From Lutibacter sp. (GTDB lineage: Bacteria > Bacteroidota > Bacteroidia > Flavobacteriales > Flavobacteriaceae): a stretch of DNA of 46,483 nucleotides. Made by a program: the position numbers and the translations under genes. Shown here piece after piece: positions 27,428 to 36,872 of the stretch. The notes beneath the pieces were generated by a model that saw only the letters and a program-made list of their open reading frames with translations, searched no databases and was not told the origin of the DNA. Location: assembly GCA_028696945.1 (NCBI GenBank), contig JAQVGD010000005.1:1-46483 (forward strand), given 5' to 3'. The stretch's first letter is position 1; each line of letters opens with the position of its first letter.

Positions 27428-28561
27428 ATGAGAAAGATAATAGGATTGACATTTTTAGTTTTTATGGTAGTTGTAGAAACTTATGCGCAAGAAAATTATA
27501 ATCCAATTACCACAGCTGCTCCATTTTTATTGATTGCGCCAGATGCACGTGCTGGTGGAATGGGAGATGTTGGCGTGGCAACTTCACCTGATGCAAATTC
27601 ACAGTACTGGAATGCCTCGAAATATGCGTTTATGGATTCTCAATTTATGGTTGGAATCACTTACACTCCTTGGATGAGGGAACTTACGAACGATGTTTTT
27701 TTGGGTGGATTTAACTTTGCAAACAAAATAGATGACAGAAGTGCTTGGGCGGCAAGTTTTAAATATTTTAATTTAGGAGAAATTCAATTAACGGATGATT
27801 TTGGAGGAGACCAAGGAACTGAAAATTTAAATGAATTCTCTTTAGATGGTTCTTATGCTTTAAAATTGAGTGAAACCTATTCCATGGGAGTAACCTTGCG
27901 TTATATTCGTTCCGATTTAGGTATTAAATCCGCAAATTCAACGCTAGATCCAGTAAATACTTTCGCAGTGGATATTTCAGGGTATTATGAATCTGAAGAA
28001 CAAAGTTACCGCACTTTTAATGGTGTATGGAGAGGTGGTTTCAATATTTCAAACATTGGACCGAAAGTTTCATATACCAATGATGGACAAGAGAATTTTA
28101 TCCCAACCAATTTAAAAGTTGGTGGTGGATTTGATTTTATATTAGATACCAACAATAAATTGGGTTTAAGTTTAGAGTTTAATAAGCTGTTGGTTCCTAC
28201 GCCAAGCGTTTCCATAAATGATGATGGCGAAGCACCTTATAAACAAGAAGACGTGAGTTTTTTTGAGGGTATTTTTAAATCATTTGGCGATGCACCTGGA
28301 GGATTTAGTGAAGAGCTTAAAGAAATTACATGGGGATTGGGCGCAGAATATATGTACGACAATTCTTTTGCTTTAAGAGCTGGGTATTTTAATGAAAGTG
28401 ATTTAAAAGGAGCCCGTAAATATTTAACCGTAGGTACGGGATTTAAGTTTAAAAGTTCCAAAATTGATATTTCTTATCTATTCAATACTTCAGAAGTTAA
28501 AAATCCTCTTGAAAATACACTCCGATTTTCCTTGTCTTTCGATTTTGGAAATTCCTACTAA
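27428..28561 (+). CDS. porV: type IX secretion outer-membrane protein PorV (LptO)
   Basis: 377 residues from the chosen ATG. An ATG 33 bp upstream (27395) is in frame but would place charged residues before the signal peptide, which otherwise reads well as 'MRKIIGLTFLVFMVVVETYA'. The mature N-terminus 'TTAAPFLLIAPDARAGGMGD' and 'SQYWNASKYAFM' are characteristic of the PorV/FadL-like barrel. PorV is a 14-strand beta-barrel that carries T9SS cargo to PorU on the cell surface and is needed for CTD-protein attachment. Final residues 'LRFSLSFDFGNSY' are a typical barrel end. The cytidine deaminase gene follows 35 bp downstream. Confidence 0.92.
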   Translation: MRKIIGLTFLVFMVVVETYAQENYNPITTAAPFLLIAPDARAGGMGDVGVATSPDANSQYWNASKYAFMDSQFMVGITYTPWMRELTNDVFLGGFNFANKIDDRSAWAASFKYFNLGEIQLTDDFGGDQGTENLNEFSLDGSYALKLSETYSMGVTLRYIRSDLGIKSANSTLDPVNTFAVDISGYYESEEQSYRTFNGVWRGGFNISNIGPKVSYTNDGQENFIPTNLKVGGGFDFILDTNNKLGLSLEFNKLLVPTPSVSINDDGEAPYKQEDVSFFEGIFKSFGDAPGGFSEELKEITWGLGAEYMYDNSFALRAGYFNESDLKGARKYLTVGTGFKFKSSKIDISYLFNTSEVKNPLENTLRFSLSFDFGNSY

Positions 28562-28596
28562 ACGACTAAATTAATTGACCATAACTATAATTTTTA

Positions 28597-29079
28597 ATGA
28601 AGAAAGTTGAGCTAAAAACACAGATTACTATTTTTGATTCTATTGAAGAACTCCCTACAATAGTAAAAGATTTGATGGATAAAGCCGTTGAAGCCAAACA
28701 AAATGCTTATGCGCCTTATTCTAAGTTTAAAGTTGGTGCTGCCATGCTTTTGGAAGACGGAACCATCATAACAGGAAACAATCAGGAAAACGCAGCATAT
28801 CCTTCTGGAATGTGCGCCGAGCGTGTTGCTATATGGAAAGTCTCCTCCGAATTTCCAACTAAAAAAATCTTAAAGCTGGCCATTTCTGCAAGTGCTTCAA
28901 CCAAAATTCTTAAAGAACCTGTGGCACCTTGTGGGGCTTGCAGGCAAACCTTATCGGAATATGAAATTAAACAGAAGGATAAAATTGAAGTTTATTTTAT
29001 GGGTGAAGTTGGTGAAATTATCAAAACTGAATCGGTTTTAGATTTGCTTCCTATAGCTTTTGATAAAACCTTTTTATAA
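28597..29079 (+). CDS. cdd: cytidine deaminase
   Basis: 160 residues, homotetrameric type. Zinc ligands are visible as 'GMCAERVA' (Cys73, with catalytic Glu75) and 'PCGACRQ' (Cys112, Cys115). 'NAYAPYSKFKVGAA' near 37 forms the substrate pocket. It deaminates cytidine and deoxycytidine for pyrimidine salvage. It sits between porV and a haemoglobin gene, as seen in other flavobacteria; the grouping with T9SS genes appears to be positional. Confidence 0.96.
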   Translation: MKKVELKTQITIFDSIEELPTIVKDLMDKAVEAKQNAYAPYSKFKVGAAMLLEDGTIITGNNQENAAYPSGMCAERVAIWKVSSEFPTKKILKLAISASASTKILKEPVAPCGACRQTLSEYEIKQKDKIEVYFMGEVGEIIKTESVLDLLPIAFDKTFL

Positions 29080-29086
29080 ATATAGC

Positions 29087-29473
29087 ATGAAGAGCGATAT
29101 TAAAGATCGAGAGGATATTTACTTGCTTGTAAAAGATTTTTATGTGAAATTAATGAATGATGATGAAATGTATCATTTTTTCTCTGAATTTTCTGATTCT
29201 GAGTTGTTAGAGGAACATTTACAAATATTGGTCGATTTTTGGGATAATATCCTGTTTTATTCAGGAACTTATCAAAGAAATGCCATGAAACCCCATTTCA
29301 ATTTACAGCCAACAAAACCTTTTAAACCAGACCATTTTCAACGATGGCTTTTGCATTTCAACAATACAGTTGATGAACATTTTAGCGGCGAAATTGCCCA
29401 TGTGGCCAAATCACGTGCGCTTTCTATAGCAACAGTTATGCAAATTAAAATAATGGAATTGGGCAAGCAATAA
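29087..29473 (+). CDS. group III truncated haemoglobin
   Basis: 128 residues from the ATG at 29087, 7 bp after the cdd stop. An in-frame ATG at 29060 would overlap cdd and adds nine residues unlike the family. Alignment by eye to Campylobacter Ctb places Tyr19 at B10, the proximal haem ligand at His70 ('MKPHFNLQP', Ctb His72), and Trp87 at G8. These residues point to oxygen or nitric-oxide chemistry, possibly NO detoxification, but the physiological role of this group in Bacteroidota is not settled. It is probably translated from the cdd message. Confidence 0.9.
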   Translation: MKSDIKDREDIYLLVKDFYVKLMNDDEMYHFFSEFSDSELLEEHLQILVDFWDNILFYSGTYQRNAMKPHFNLQPTKPFKPDHFQRWLLHFNNTVDEHFSGEIAHVAKSRALSIATVMQIKIMELGKQ

Positions 29474-29491
29474 AAAAACTTGGTATATTTG
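29460..29491 (+). promoter_or_regulatory. promoter of the FabH-like gene
   Basis: TATATTTG at 29484-29491 fits TAnnTTTG exactly, and TTGG at about 29460 is a weak -33 match with a 20-21 bp spacer. The start would lie roughly 11 bp before the ATG, inside the short gap after the haemoglobin gene. Confidence 0.5.
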
Positions 29492-29508
29492 TACTTTAAA
29501 TAAAGACA

Positions 29509-30579
29509 ATGGCGATAAATTCAGTAATTACAGGAACAGGAAGCTATATTCCTACAGTGGTTAAAAAAAATTCAGATTTTTTAACCAATCAATTTTTGAA
29601 CGAAGACGGAACACCTTTTGGTTATGAAAATGAAGTGATTATTGAAAAATTTAAATCGATTACGGGTATTGTGGAAAGACGCTATGCCAGTCCGGAATTA
29701 AACTCATCAGATTTGGCATTTTTTGCAGCAGAAAAAGCGATTGCAGATGCTAAAATTAATCAGGAAGAATTGGATTATATTATTTTGGCGCACAATTTTG
29801 GAGATGTGAAAATTGCTGCCAATCAAAGTGATATTTTGCCAAGTCTCGCTTCAAGAGTAAAACACAGGTTGGGAATTAAAAATCCGAATTGTGTGGCTTA
29901 CGACATTCTTTTTGGATGTCCAGGATGGATTCAAGGAATGATTCAGGCGGAAGCATTCATAAAATCAGGTATGGCCAAAAAATGTTTGGTAATTGGAACA
30001 GAAACACTTTCAAGAGTTTTAGACGAGCACGACCGAGATTCCATGATTTATTCTGATGGAGCAGGGGCGTGTGTTGTTGAAGCAATAGAAAGCAATACCA
30101 AAACAGGTATTTTAAGCTTTGCCGCACAAACCCATACATTGGAAGAATGCTATTATTTATTTTTTGGAAAATCGTTCGATGAAAAGGATGATGAGCACGT
30201 GAGATATATAAAAATGTATGGCAGAAAAATTTATGAATTTGGATTGAACTTTGTTCCAATGGCAATGAAAGAAGCATTGGATAGAAGTGGTGTTGATATT
30301 TTGGATATTAAAAAAATATTGATTCATCAAGCAAATGAAAAAATGGATGAGGCCATTATTAAGCGATTTTACAGATTGTGCAAAACTGATATTCCAGAAG
30401 CGGTAATGCCTATGAGTATTCATACTTTGGGAAATAGTTCTGTAGCTACCGTAATTACGCTGTTCGATTTAATTAAACACGGAAACTTAAAACCTCACAG
30501 TCTTCAAAAGGGAGATGTGGTGTTGATGGCTTCAGTTGGAGCTGGAATGAATATAAACGCAATGGTTTATAAATATTAA
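29509..30579 (+). CDS. 3-oxoacyl-ACP synthase III-like protein
   Basis: 356 residues of the thiolase fold. A FabH-type catalytic triad is complete: Cys137 in 'ILFGCPGWIQG', His273 in 'ILIHQANEKM' and Asn309 in 'HTLGNSSVATV'. FabH starts fatty-acid synthesis by condensing acetyl-CoA with malonyl-ACP. This version is longer than canonical FabH (about 317-330) and has an N-terminal insertion 'FLTNQFLNEDGTPFGYENEV' that is typical of a second Bacteroidota paralogue group with unknown acyl specificity. For that reason the symbol fabH is withheld. It has its own promoter and terminator. Confidence 0.85.
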   Translation: MAINSVITGTGSYIPTVVKKNSDFLTNQFLNEDGTPFGYENEVIIEKFKSITGIVERRYASPELNSSDLAFFAAEKAIADAKINQEELDYIILAHNFGDVKIAANQSDILPSLASRVKHRLGIKNPNCVAYDILFGCPGWIQGMIQAEAFIKSGMAKKCLVIGTETLSRVLDEHDRDSMIYSDGAGACVVEAIESNTKTGILSFAAQTHTLEECYYLFFGKSFDEKDDEHVRYIKMYGRKIYEFGLNFVPMAMKEALDRSGVDILDIKKILIHQANEKMDEAIIKRFYRLCKTDIPEAVMPMSIHTLGNSSVATVITLFDLIKHGNLKPHSLQKGDVVLMASVGAGMNINAMVYKY

Positions 30580-30606
30580 AAGAAATATTGAAATAAAGTA
30601 TTAAAG

Positions 30607-30629
30607 AGCCTGTTTTTGCAGGCTTTTTT
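30607..30629 (+). terminator. terminator of the FabH-like gene
   Basis: AGCCTG (30607-30612) and CAGGCT (30619-30624) form a stem with a TTTTTG loop, followed by six T. It ends against the 3' end of the convergent NAD(P)HX repair gene. Confidence 0.85.
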
Positions 30630-32142
30630 ACGTCTCTTTTTCCTTAGAAACTTCTAAAATAGCATCCGCTAAATACTCAAAAATAGAGCTTGCCGTAAAG
30701 GTTTCATAACCAGTTTTAGGAATAGCGATATCAGCAGATTTACCATGCAGGTAAACGCCGAAAATTGCCGCATTTAGGGGCTTATAGCCTTGGGCAATAA
30801 GTCCGGTAATGATTCCTGTCAGCACATCGCCGCTTCCTCCGGTTGCCAATGCCGGATTTCCCGTTGAATTGAAATACATGTTTTCATCTTGAATAGTAAC
30901 GGTATGCGCGCCTTTTATAACCACTATTACAGCATATTTTTTGGAAAATTCCTTTACTTTTTCGAGTTTTTCATAATCGTTTTTCCAAGTGCCAATTAAT
31001 CGTTCCAGTTCCTTTGGATGTGGCGTTAAAATGGTATTTTTTGGCAGATGGTTAAGCAATAATTGGTTTTTGGAAAGCAAATTAATGCCATCGGCATCAA
31101 TAACCAAAGGAAGTTTATTTTCTTTTATAAAATTTTCAAAACCCTGAGCTGTTTTTTCCGCAGTTCCCATTCCCGGACCAATGCCAATAACGGTTGGGTT
31201 TGTTTTAAAATTGAAATAAGTTAATAGTGAATCGGTGTCAACTTCAACCATAACTTCAGGTGCCGAAATTTGTAAAATTTCATAACCACATTTGGGAATA
31301 TAGGCAGAAACCAATCCGCTTCCAATTTTTAAGGCTGCTCTGGAGGCCAAAGTAATCGCGCCCATTTTACCATAGCTTCCTCCAATAATAAGCGAATGCC
31401 CGAAAGTTCCTTTGTGATCCCATTTATTGCGGGTTTTGTACAAAGGAATAATGTCCGTTTTTGTGATATAGTGCGTTTTCGGTTTTAAACTTTTAATAAA
31501 ATTTTGATCTAAACCAATATCAAGAACCTCCCACGTATTTACATAATCTTTATTTTCTGGCAACAAGAAAGCCAATTTTAGTGTTTGAAAAGTAAGTATA
31601 TGGCTCGACTTTAATACTGCAGAAGGATCCGTAACCGATTTGTCGCCAAACAATCCTGATGGAATATCAATAGCCAAAGTAAAAGCTTTTTTGCCATTAA
31701 GGTATTCAATTAATTCTTTGGTAAAACTTTCTGGATTTCTATTAAGGCCATTTCCGAAAATAGCATCGATTACAATATTATCAGCATTAATTTCAGGAAA
31801 ATCGTTTTTGCTTTTTATGTCGATTGGGGTTAACCCAATTTCTTTTATTTTATTGTAATTAACTTTAAATTCATCGGTTCGGATATCGCTAAAATTAACA
31901 ATATAGCAATTTATCTTATAATTATGTTTGTACAAATGGCGTGCAATGACCAAACCATCGCCACCATTATTTCCAATACCGCAAAATACATGAATTTGAA
32001 TATTGCCTCCTTGTAGTTTGTTATGAAGCCACTTAAAGCAGCTTGTGGCGGCAGTTTCCATTAAATCGACAGAAGTTATTCCTTTATTTTTAATGGTTGC
32101 TTTATCTGCTTTTGCAGTTTGTTGTGGCGAAAGAATATACAT
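30628..32142 (-). CDS. nnr: bifunctional NAD(P)HX epimerase/dehydratase
   Basis: 504 residues fusing two repair enzymes for damaged NAD(P)H. The N-terminal YjeF_N epimerase domain (1-215) shows 'GIGNNGGDGLVIARHL' at 55-70 and 'IVIDAIFGNGLNR' near 125. The C-terminal ribokinase-like ADP/ATP-dependent dehydratase has 'GHSLIIGGSYGKMGA' near 245, 'PHPKELERL' near 377 and the catalytic 'ATGGSGDVLTGIITGL' near 435. Full length matches E. coli Nnr. It is convergent with the FabH-like gene and preceded by a heptamer tract that separates it from the restriction-modification pair. Confidence 0.95.
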   Translation of the reverse strand: MYILSPQQTAKADKATIKNKGITSVDLMETAATSCFKWLHNKLQGGNIQIHVFCGIGNNGGDGLVIARHLYKHNYKINCYIVNFSDIRTDEFKVNYNKIKEIGLTPIDIKSKNDFPEINADNIVIDAIFGNGLNRNPESFTKELIEYLNGKKAFTLAIDIPSGLFGDKSVTDPSAVLKSSHILTFQTLKLAFLLPENKDYVNTWEVLDIGLDQNFIKSLKPKTHYITKTDIIPLYKTRNKWDHKGTFGHSLIIGGSYGKMGAITLASRAALKIGSGLVSAYIPKCGYEILQISAPEVMVEVDTDSLLTYFNFKTNPTVIGIGPGMGTAEKTAQGFENFIKENKLPLVIDADGINLLSKNQLLLNHLPKNTILTPHPKELERLIGTWKNDYEKLEKVKEFSKKYAVIVVIKGAHTVTIQDENMYFNSTGNPALATGGSGDVLTGIITGLIAQGYKPLNAAIFGVYLHGKSADIAIPKTGYETFTASSIFEYLADAILEVSKEKET

Positions 32143-32151
32143 TGCAGTTTA

Positions 32152-32214
32152 AAAGTTTAAAGTTAAATATTTAAAGTTTACAACTTAAAGCTAATAACCA
32201 ACAATAACTAACAA
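32152..32214. repeat. degenerate heptanucleotide tract
   Basis: AAAGTTT, AAAGTTA, AATATTT, AAAGTTT, ACAACTT and AAAGCTA follow in 7-bp phase, then decay into ATAACCA and CTAACAA. It lies between the nnr start and the stop of the putative restriction endonuclease, at one border of the inserted gene pair. Confidence 0.55.
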
Positions 32215-32225
32215 CTAATGTGATG

Positions 32226-33350
32226 TTAGTTGCTAATTTTTTGTTCAGAATACTTTAAGAATAGAATATCCGATTTACAGTTATACGTTTTTTGTTCAGG
32301 CTTCCAGTAGAATTCTGTTTCTAAACTTGACATATCCATTGATAAATTTGTCAAATGTTCAGTTATCTTATCCCGAAGGAAAACAACATTTCTTTTAAGC
32401 TTCCAACTATTAGACATATCTGTTTCATCAGTAAGTACTAAAAAGAATCTATTCGAAGCATCAAAACGAGGTTCTCCTTGATTTTCATATAGCCATTTCT
32501 TTAACTCTGTGGGATTGGCTTCTGCTTCGGCAATTATATTTTTCTTATGAGTTTTTAAAGTTGTTATAAAGTCTTTTGCTTCTTGTCTCTGATCTTCGGA
32601 TATTTTGTTGTATAAATGAAGTTTTAATACTTTATCTTTCATGTCAGTAGGTATAAATATCTTTAATTTTCTACAAATCCCTCTAAGCATAGTAAGTTCA
32701 TTTCCATATCCAACTGCTTTTAATTTATCAGCTAATAATTGTTCTGGAAAATAGGTAACCTTTAAATCGAATGGTATATCATTAATAAAAAAGTCAATTT
32801 TCTTTACTAGCCCAACCGTAGGAAGTACTATTTCGTGGTCTTTGAATAAATCTTCAATCAAAATAGAAGTCCAATGATTGTACCAAGAGTTTAGCGTATA
32901 ACCTTTTAAACTTGTCAGAAGACGACCTTCTATCTCTTCATTTATGGCGTCATAAGATTGAATTTTCTTAACGTAATTGTTAACAATATTCTTCTCTAAA
33001 CTATTGCCGAAAGAACCACCCCAATCGAAATGTTGTAGCCTAGTAAGTTGGTCAACTAAATAGTCTTGGTTTCCTATTCTTGTAGCTCGTTCTTCTTGAT
33101 ATTTTGCATTAATAAAATCATTTATTTGGCCGTTTGCAATCTGAGCCAAATTAAAAATATATTCAAAATATTCTTTTGATTTTAGCTCTGAAATATCAAA
33201 ACTGTGAATTTTACTAAATTCTTCCATCGTGTCTTTTCTTGACATACTTCGAAGTTTAAGAAATCGAATACCTCGATTATCATTTTCTATGCTTGGGAAA
33301 TCATTATTTCTAAAGCATTTTTCCAGTTGTGCAAAATTCAAGTTCGTCAT
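32226..33350 (-). CDS. putative restriction endonuclease of a type II-like system
   Basis: 374 residues, not recognised as a named family. A PD-(D/E)XK-like nuclease core is visible: Asp186 in 'LVKKIDFFIN' and, nine residues on, 'PFDLKVTYF' with Asp195-x-Lys197. A helix containing 'SILIEDLFK' comes before. It overlaps the methyltransferase gene by 41 bp in another frame on the same strand, so translation is probably coupled, and such pairs are normally restriction-modification partners. The alternative is a methyltransferase accessory protein. No specificity can be read from the sequence. The pair sits between two housekeeping genes, which suggests acquisition by transfer. Confidence 0.65.
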   Translation of the reverse strand: MTNLNFAQLEKCFRNNDFPSIENDNRGIRFLKLRSMSRKDTMEEFSKIHSFDISELKSKEYFEYIFNLAQIANGQINDFINAKYQEERATRIGNQDYLVDQLTRLQHFDWGGSFGNSLEKNIVNNYVKKIQSYDAINEEIEGRLLTSLKGYTLNSWYNHWTSILIEDLFKDHEIVLPTVGLVKKIDFFINDIPFDLKVTYFPEQLLADKLKAVGYGNELTMLRGICRKLKIFIPTDMKDKVLKLHLYNKISEDQRQEAKDFITTLKTHKKNIIAEAEANPTELKKWLYENQGEPRFDASNRFFLVLTDETDMSNSWKLKRNVVFLRDKITEHLTNLSMDMSSLETEFYWKPEQKTYNCKSDILFLKYSEQKISN

Positions 33351-34905
33351 TTAATATCCATTGCTGATTTTCTGAAAATTTAAAATTTTCAATCAATATT
33401 TTAAGTAGGTCAACATCTCCTATTAGTATTTTTTCAGAGAAGACTTTATTCATTGTTTTTAAAAAAATTTCATTTGTATCAAGACCACCATTGTTTAACC
33501 ATTCTTCAATCTGTTCAATAAATAATTGAGTGATTTCCTCGTCAGATTTACAGATTACGGGTTCAATAGTGTAAGCTTTTTGAAAAGTAACCAGCACGTC
33601 ACCTTTAATACTTGTCAATCGATTGATTTGCCTTGGGGTAAAAGATTTTTGAACAAGCCATTCATAATTGACTAATTCAAATCCGTTTTTGATGCAGGCA
33701 TTTGTAATAGCTTTCCATTCTTTTCCAGATAATGAGTGATAAGTAAGAGAAAAGTACTTATTTGGTTTAAGCACTCTTCTAATTTCAGAAAAAGCTAAAT
33801 TTATTTCCTCTTCAAATTTATTATGGTCTTTTCCTCTTTCTTTGCTATCTGAAATTACGATTTCATTTTTGTAGTCTGGTTCAAGTTTAAGCCAGGAATT
33901 CCAAATAACACTTTGTTCAAAATAGGGTACAGCATCTCCATAAGGCGGATCAGTAAAAACATAATCAATTGATTCGTTTTCGATTGATAGATTTTTGGCA
34001 TCTTTTTGAAGTGTTTGATAGCTATTAGAATAATTTACGGAATTGAAATTAAACTCACTTTTATTTCCAAACTGATTTAAATAATCTTCTTTTCCTTTAA
34101 TAATTTTTGAAAATCTATTTTCAAAATAGTGGAGAACGTTATTCTCTAAATAGGTTTCTCCAATATAGAACCCAGTCATCCAAGCTCCGGGAGCCATTGC
34201 CCCTCTGCTTTTAATTGGTGGTAATAATTTTGAACAATTTGCTAAATTGGCTGTAAAAGCAAGCTTAAATAAATTTTTTTCTTTTCCGCTTGAATGTTTT
34301 TCAATTAAAGTTAATAGTCTTGCGTGACAAGCAAGCGTTCTTTTTGTGAATAAGTCAGAAACATTCATTCCTTCTTTTGCAGAAATTCGCGAGTTTTGAA
34401 TCAGTTTTGTTGTTGGAAACCAATCAACTATTTCTCGGTTCTCTTCAAATTTCAGGTATTTTTGTGATTCTATTTCTGTAATATCAATTTCTTGAGATTT
34501 ATTAGTTCCAGATATTTTAAACTTACATTTTAAAAGATTATCATCGTTATCTCGTAAAACAGTTATTAGTTCAACAGATTGTCCATTGTAACTCCAGTTA
34601 TACCATTCAAAATTATAAGGTTCAAATTCAGATTTAATTAATTCCCATTGCTTTTTGAGAAGCTTTAAGTCTATATTTTTCTCTAATAGTTGAATGTTTA
34701 TAAAGTTAGCAACTGGATTTAAGTCGTTTGAAATCACATTTCTATTTAAAATGTATGCTTCTGAACAAAACACACCGTAACCAGAAAATGGATCAAGCAC
34801 AGTATCTCCTTCACTTGAATATTTTTCGATTAATTCTTTCAAATCATTGGAGGGCTTTTTACCCCAATATTTGTGCATTTCGTATCTATCTCTCTTCTGT
34901 TTCAA
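33310..34905 (-). CDS. DNA methyltransferase (N6-adenine or N4-cytosine type)
   Basis: 531 residues. The SAM-binding motif I 'VLDPFSGYG' lies at 36-44, followed by 'VISNDLNPVAN' (motif II region). The catalytic motif IV 'TDPPYGDAVPYFE' has Asp319-Pro-Pro-Tyr. About 270 residues lie between motifs I and IV, which is where an alpha-type enzyme carries its target-recognition domain. 'MHKYWGKKPSNDL' near the start is a signature of related site-specific methylases. The first usable start is a TTG at 34905; the first ATG is at 34878. The frame is open upstream to 34962 without an ATG. It probably protects the host DNA from the overlapping downstream nuclease. Confidence 0.88.
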   Translation of the reverse strand: MKQKRDRYEMHKYWGKKPSNDLKELIEKYSSEGDTVLDPFSGYGVFCSEAYILNRNVISNDLNPVANFINIQLLEKNIDLKLLKKQWELIKSEFEPYNFEWYNWSYNGQSVELITVLRDNDDNLLKCKFKISGTNKSQEIDITEIESQKYLKFEENREIVDWFPTTKLIQNSRISAKEGMNVSDLFTKRTLACHARLLTLIEKHSSGKEKNLFKLAFTANLANCSKLLPPIKSRGAMAPGAWMTGFYIGETYLENNVLHYFENRFSKIIKGKEDYLNQFGNKSEFNFNSVNYSNSYQTLQKDAKNLSIENESIDYVFTDPPYGDAVPYFEQSVIWNSWLKLEPDYKNEIVISDSKERGKDHNKFEEEINLAFSEIRRVLKPNKYFSLTYHSLSGKEWKAITNACIKNGFELVNYEWLVQKSFTPRQINRLTSIKGDVLVTFQKAYTIEPVICKSDEEITQLFIEQIEEWLNNGGLDTNEIFLKTMNKVFSEKILIGDVDLLKILIENFKFSENQQWILNDELEFCTTGKML

Positions 34906-34981
34906 ACTTTCTGTTATTTTCTTTTCAAAGGTAGGTTTCTTTTTTGTTATTAAGTTTTTTCAGCTTGCAGGCAAAACCCAC

Positions 34982-35935
34982 CTACCCTTTAAAAACACCC
35001 ATATCGGCATATTTTTCCATCCGTTTTTTTACGAGTTCTTCAGGAGATAATTTTTTTAGTTCACCAAAGGCTTTTAAAATTGTTTTTTCAACTTCTATAA
35101 ATGCAGCCTCTCTGTCAAAATGTGCTCCACCAAGAGGTTCTTTAATAATTCCATCGATTAGTTTTTGCTTTTTCATGTCTGCCGCAGTCAATTTTAAAGC
35201 TTCTGCAGCTTCTTCTTTGTGTTCCCAGCTTCGCCATAAAATAGAGGAGCATGACTCAGGAGAGATAACGCTGTACCACGTATTTTCCATCATATAAACC
35301 CTGTCACCAACACCAATTCCAACAGCACCTCCAGAAGCACCTTCCCCAATCACTACGGTAATAATTGGCGTTTTTAAACGGGTCATTTCTAAAATATTTC
35401 GTGCAATGGCTTCACCTTGTCCACGCTCTTCTGCTTCCAATCCTGGATAAGCACCGGGGGTATCTAAAAAAGTTACTACAGGAATACTGAATTTTTCGGC
35501 CATTTTCATCAATCGCAATGCTTTTCTGTATCCTTCAGGATTTGACATTCCGAAATTTCTGTATTGGCGCGTTTTTGTATTGTAGCCTTTTTGTTGCCCA
35601 ATAAACATGAACGATTGGTTTCCTATTTTTCCCAATCCGCCTACCATGGCTTTGTCATCTCTAAAGGTGCGGTCACCGTGTAGTTCCATAAAAGTTTCTC
35701 CGGCAAGTGCATTGATATGATCTAAAGTGTAAGGCCTTCTTGGGTGGCGAGAAAGTTGCACTCGTTGCCAAGCAGTTAGGTTTTTATATATTTCATTTTT
35801 GGTCTTCAGTAATTTTTTTTCAATGTTCTTACAACTTTCAGTCATATCAACATCGCTTTCTTTTCCAATTAAAACACATTTATCATATTGTTCCTCTAAT
35901 TCTTTAATTGGCAATTCAAAATCTAAATATTCCAT
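34982..35935 (-). CDS. accA: acetyl-CoA carboxylase carboxyltransferase subunit alpha
   Basis: 317 residues, normal for AccA. The N-terminal helix '[17 protein letters not shown]', then '[12 protein letters not shown]', '[13 protein letters not shown]', '[15 protein letters not shown]' and '[20 protein letters not shown]' are all family signatures. With AccD it transfers the carboxyl group from biotin to acetyl-CoA to make malonyl-CoA, the first step of fatty-acid synthesis. It is read leftward; 76 bp separate its stop from the inserted methyltransferase gene. Confidence 0.97.
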   Translation of the reverse strand: MEYLDFELPIKELEEQYDKCVLIGKESDVDMTESCKNIEKKLLKTKNEIYKNLTAWQRVQLSRHPRRPYTLDHINALAGETFMELHGDRTFRDDKAMVGGLGKIGNQSFMFIGQQKGYNTKTRQYRNFGMSNPEGYRKALRLMKMAEKFSIPVVTFLDTPGAYPGLEAEERGQGEAIARNILEMTRLKTPIITVVIGEGASGGAVGIGVGDRVYMMENTWYSVISPESCSSILWRSWEHKEEAAEALKLTAADMKKQKLIDGIIKEPLGGAHFDREAAFIEVEKTILKAFGELKKLSPEELVKKRMEKYADMGVFKG

Positions 35936-35957
35936 ATTTTAAAGTTTGGTTGAACTA

Positions 35958-35965
35958 CAAATATA
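35958..35965 (-). promoter_or_regulatory. accA -7 box
   Basis: On the minus strand this reads TATATTTG, an exact TAnnTTTG, with the start expected about 15 bp before the accA ATG. No -33 TTTG is evident. Confidence 0.5.
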
Positions 35966-35987
35966 ACAACTAATCAATTTTAGAAAG

Positions 35988-36872
35988 TTAAATTATAGTC
36001 TTTTTTTTATTTTTTATAATTCCGTTGATGATAACGATCAATAAAATTATGGCACCACCAACATAAAACATCGCACTCATTTTTTCTTTTTCGCCAAAAA
36101 TAATTACCGCTAAAATGATTCCGTAAACAGGTTCCAGATTTAAAGTAAGGATAACGGTATAAGGTGTTAAGTGCTTCATTATTTTTACTGAAACAATAAA
36201 TGCATAAGCGGTGCAAATACTGCCTAATATCAGCAAATAAATAAAATCTGAAGATTTTAGGGCGAATTGTTCAAAAGTAAAGCCTGTTGTGGCAAAAATA
36301 TAGATTGTTATGAATCCGACACCAAATAACATTTGATAAAATGAAATTACTTCAGCGGTGTGTTTTCTTACATATAAACCGTTAAGGACTGTAAATAAGG
36401 CCGATAAAAAAGAGGCGATTAACGCATAAATAATGCCTAGAGTATAATCTCCTTCAACATTTAAAATTAAATATAAGCCGGAGATAACAATTAACCCAAA
36501 TAGCAATTCAAGGAAATTAATTCTTCTTCTGAAAAATAGAGGTTCTATGAATGAAGTGAATAAGGCACCTGTACTCAAGGCAATTAAGGCAACGGAAACA
36601 TTGGCGACTTTTATTGCAGAGAAAAAAAAGATCCAATGGACGGCAATGATAACGCCACCAACAAAAAATTTCAATAGTGCTTTTGGTCCTACCTTTAATG
36701 ATTTTTTTTTAATTACAAAATAAATAAATACAAAGATTACAGCGAAGAGCATTCTGTACCAAACTAAAGGAATGGCACCAATACTAATTAAAGCTCCTAA
36801 AATTGCGGTAAATCCCCAAATAAATACCAATAAATGGAGATGCAGGTAGTTCTTTAGCTCAGTTTTTAGCAT
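35988..36872 (-). CDS. EamA/DMT-family transporter
   Basis: 294 residues with about ten transmembrane segments arranged as two EamA repeats (about 10-140 and 150-285). 'GFTAILGALISIGAIPLVWYR' is characteristic of the first repeat, and 'LNLEPVYGIILAVIIFGEKE' of the second. These inner-membrane proteins export amino acids, nucleosides or other metabolites; no substrate can be given here. The start overlaps the 3' end of the LptF/LptG-type gene by 14 bp, so the two are read together. Confidence 0.88.
   Translation of the reverse strand: MLKTELKNYLHLHLLVFIWGFTAILGALISIGAIPLVWYRMLFAVIFVFIYFVIKKKSLKVGPKALLKFFVGGVIIAVHWIFFFSAIKVANVSVALIALSTGALFTSFIEPLFFRRRINFLELLFGLIVISGLYLILNVEGDYTLGIIYALIASFLSALFTVLNGLYVRKHTAEVISFYQMLFGVGFITIYIFATTGFTFEQFALKSSDFIYLLILGSICTAYAFIVSVKIMKHLTPYTVILTLNLEPVYGIILAVIIFGEKEKMSAMFYVGGAIILLIVIINGIIKNKKKTII

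Noticed and set aside
32212-32232. Hairpin CAACTAA/TTAGTTG at the nuclease gene's stop as a terminator
   Set aside because: The stem overlaps the stop codon and no T-run follows on the minus strand.
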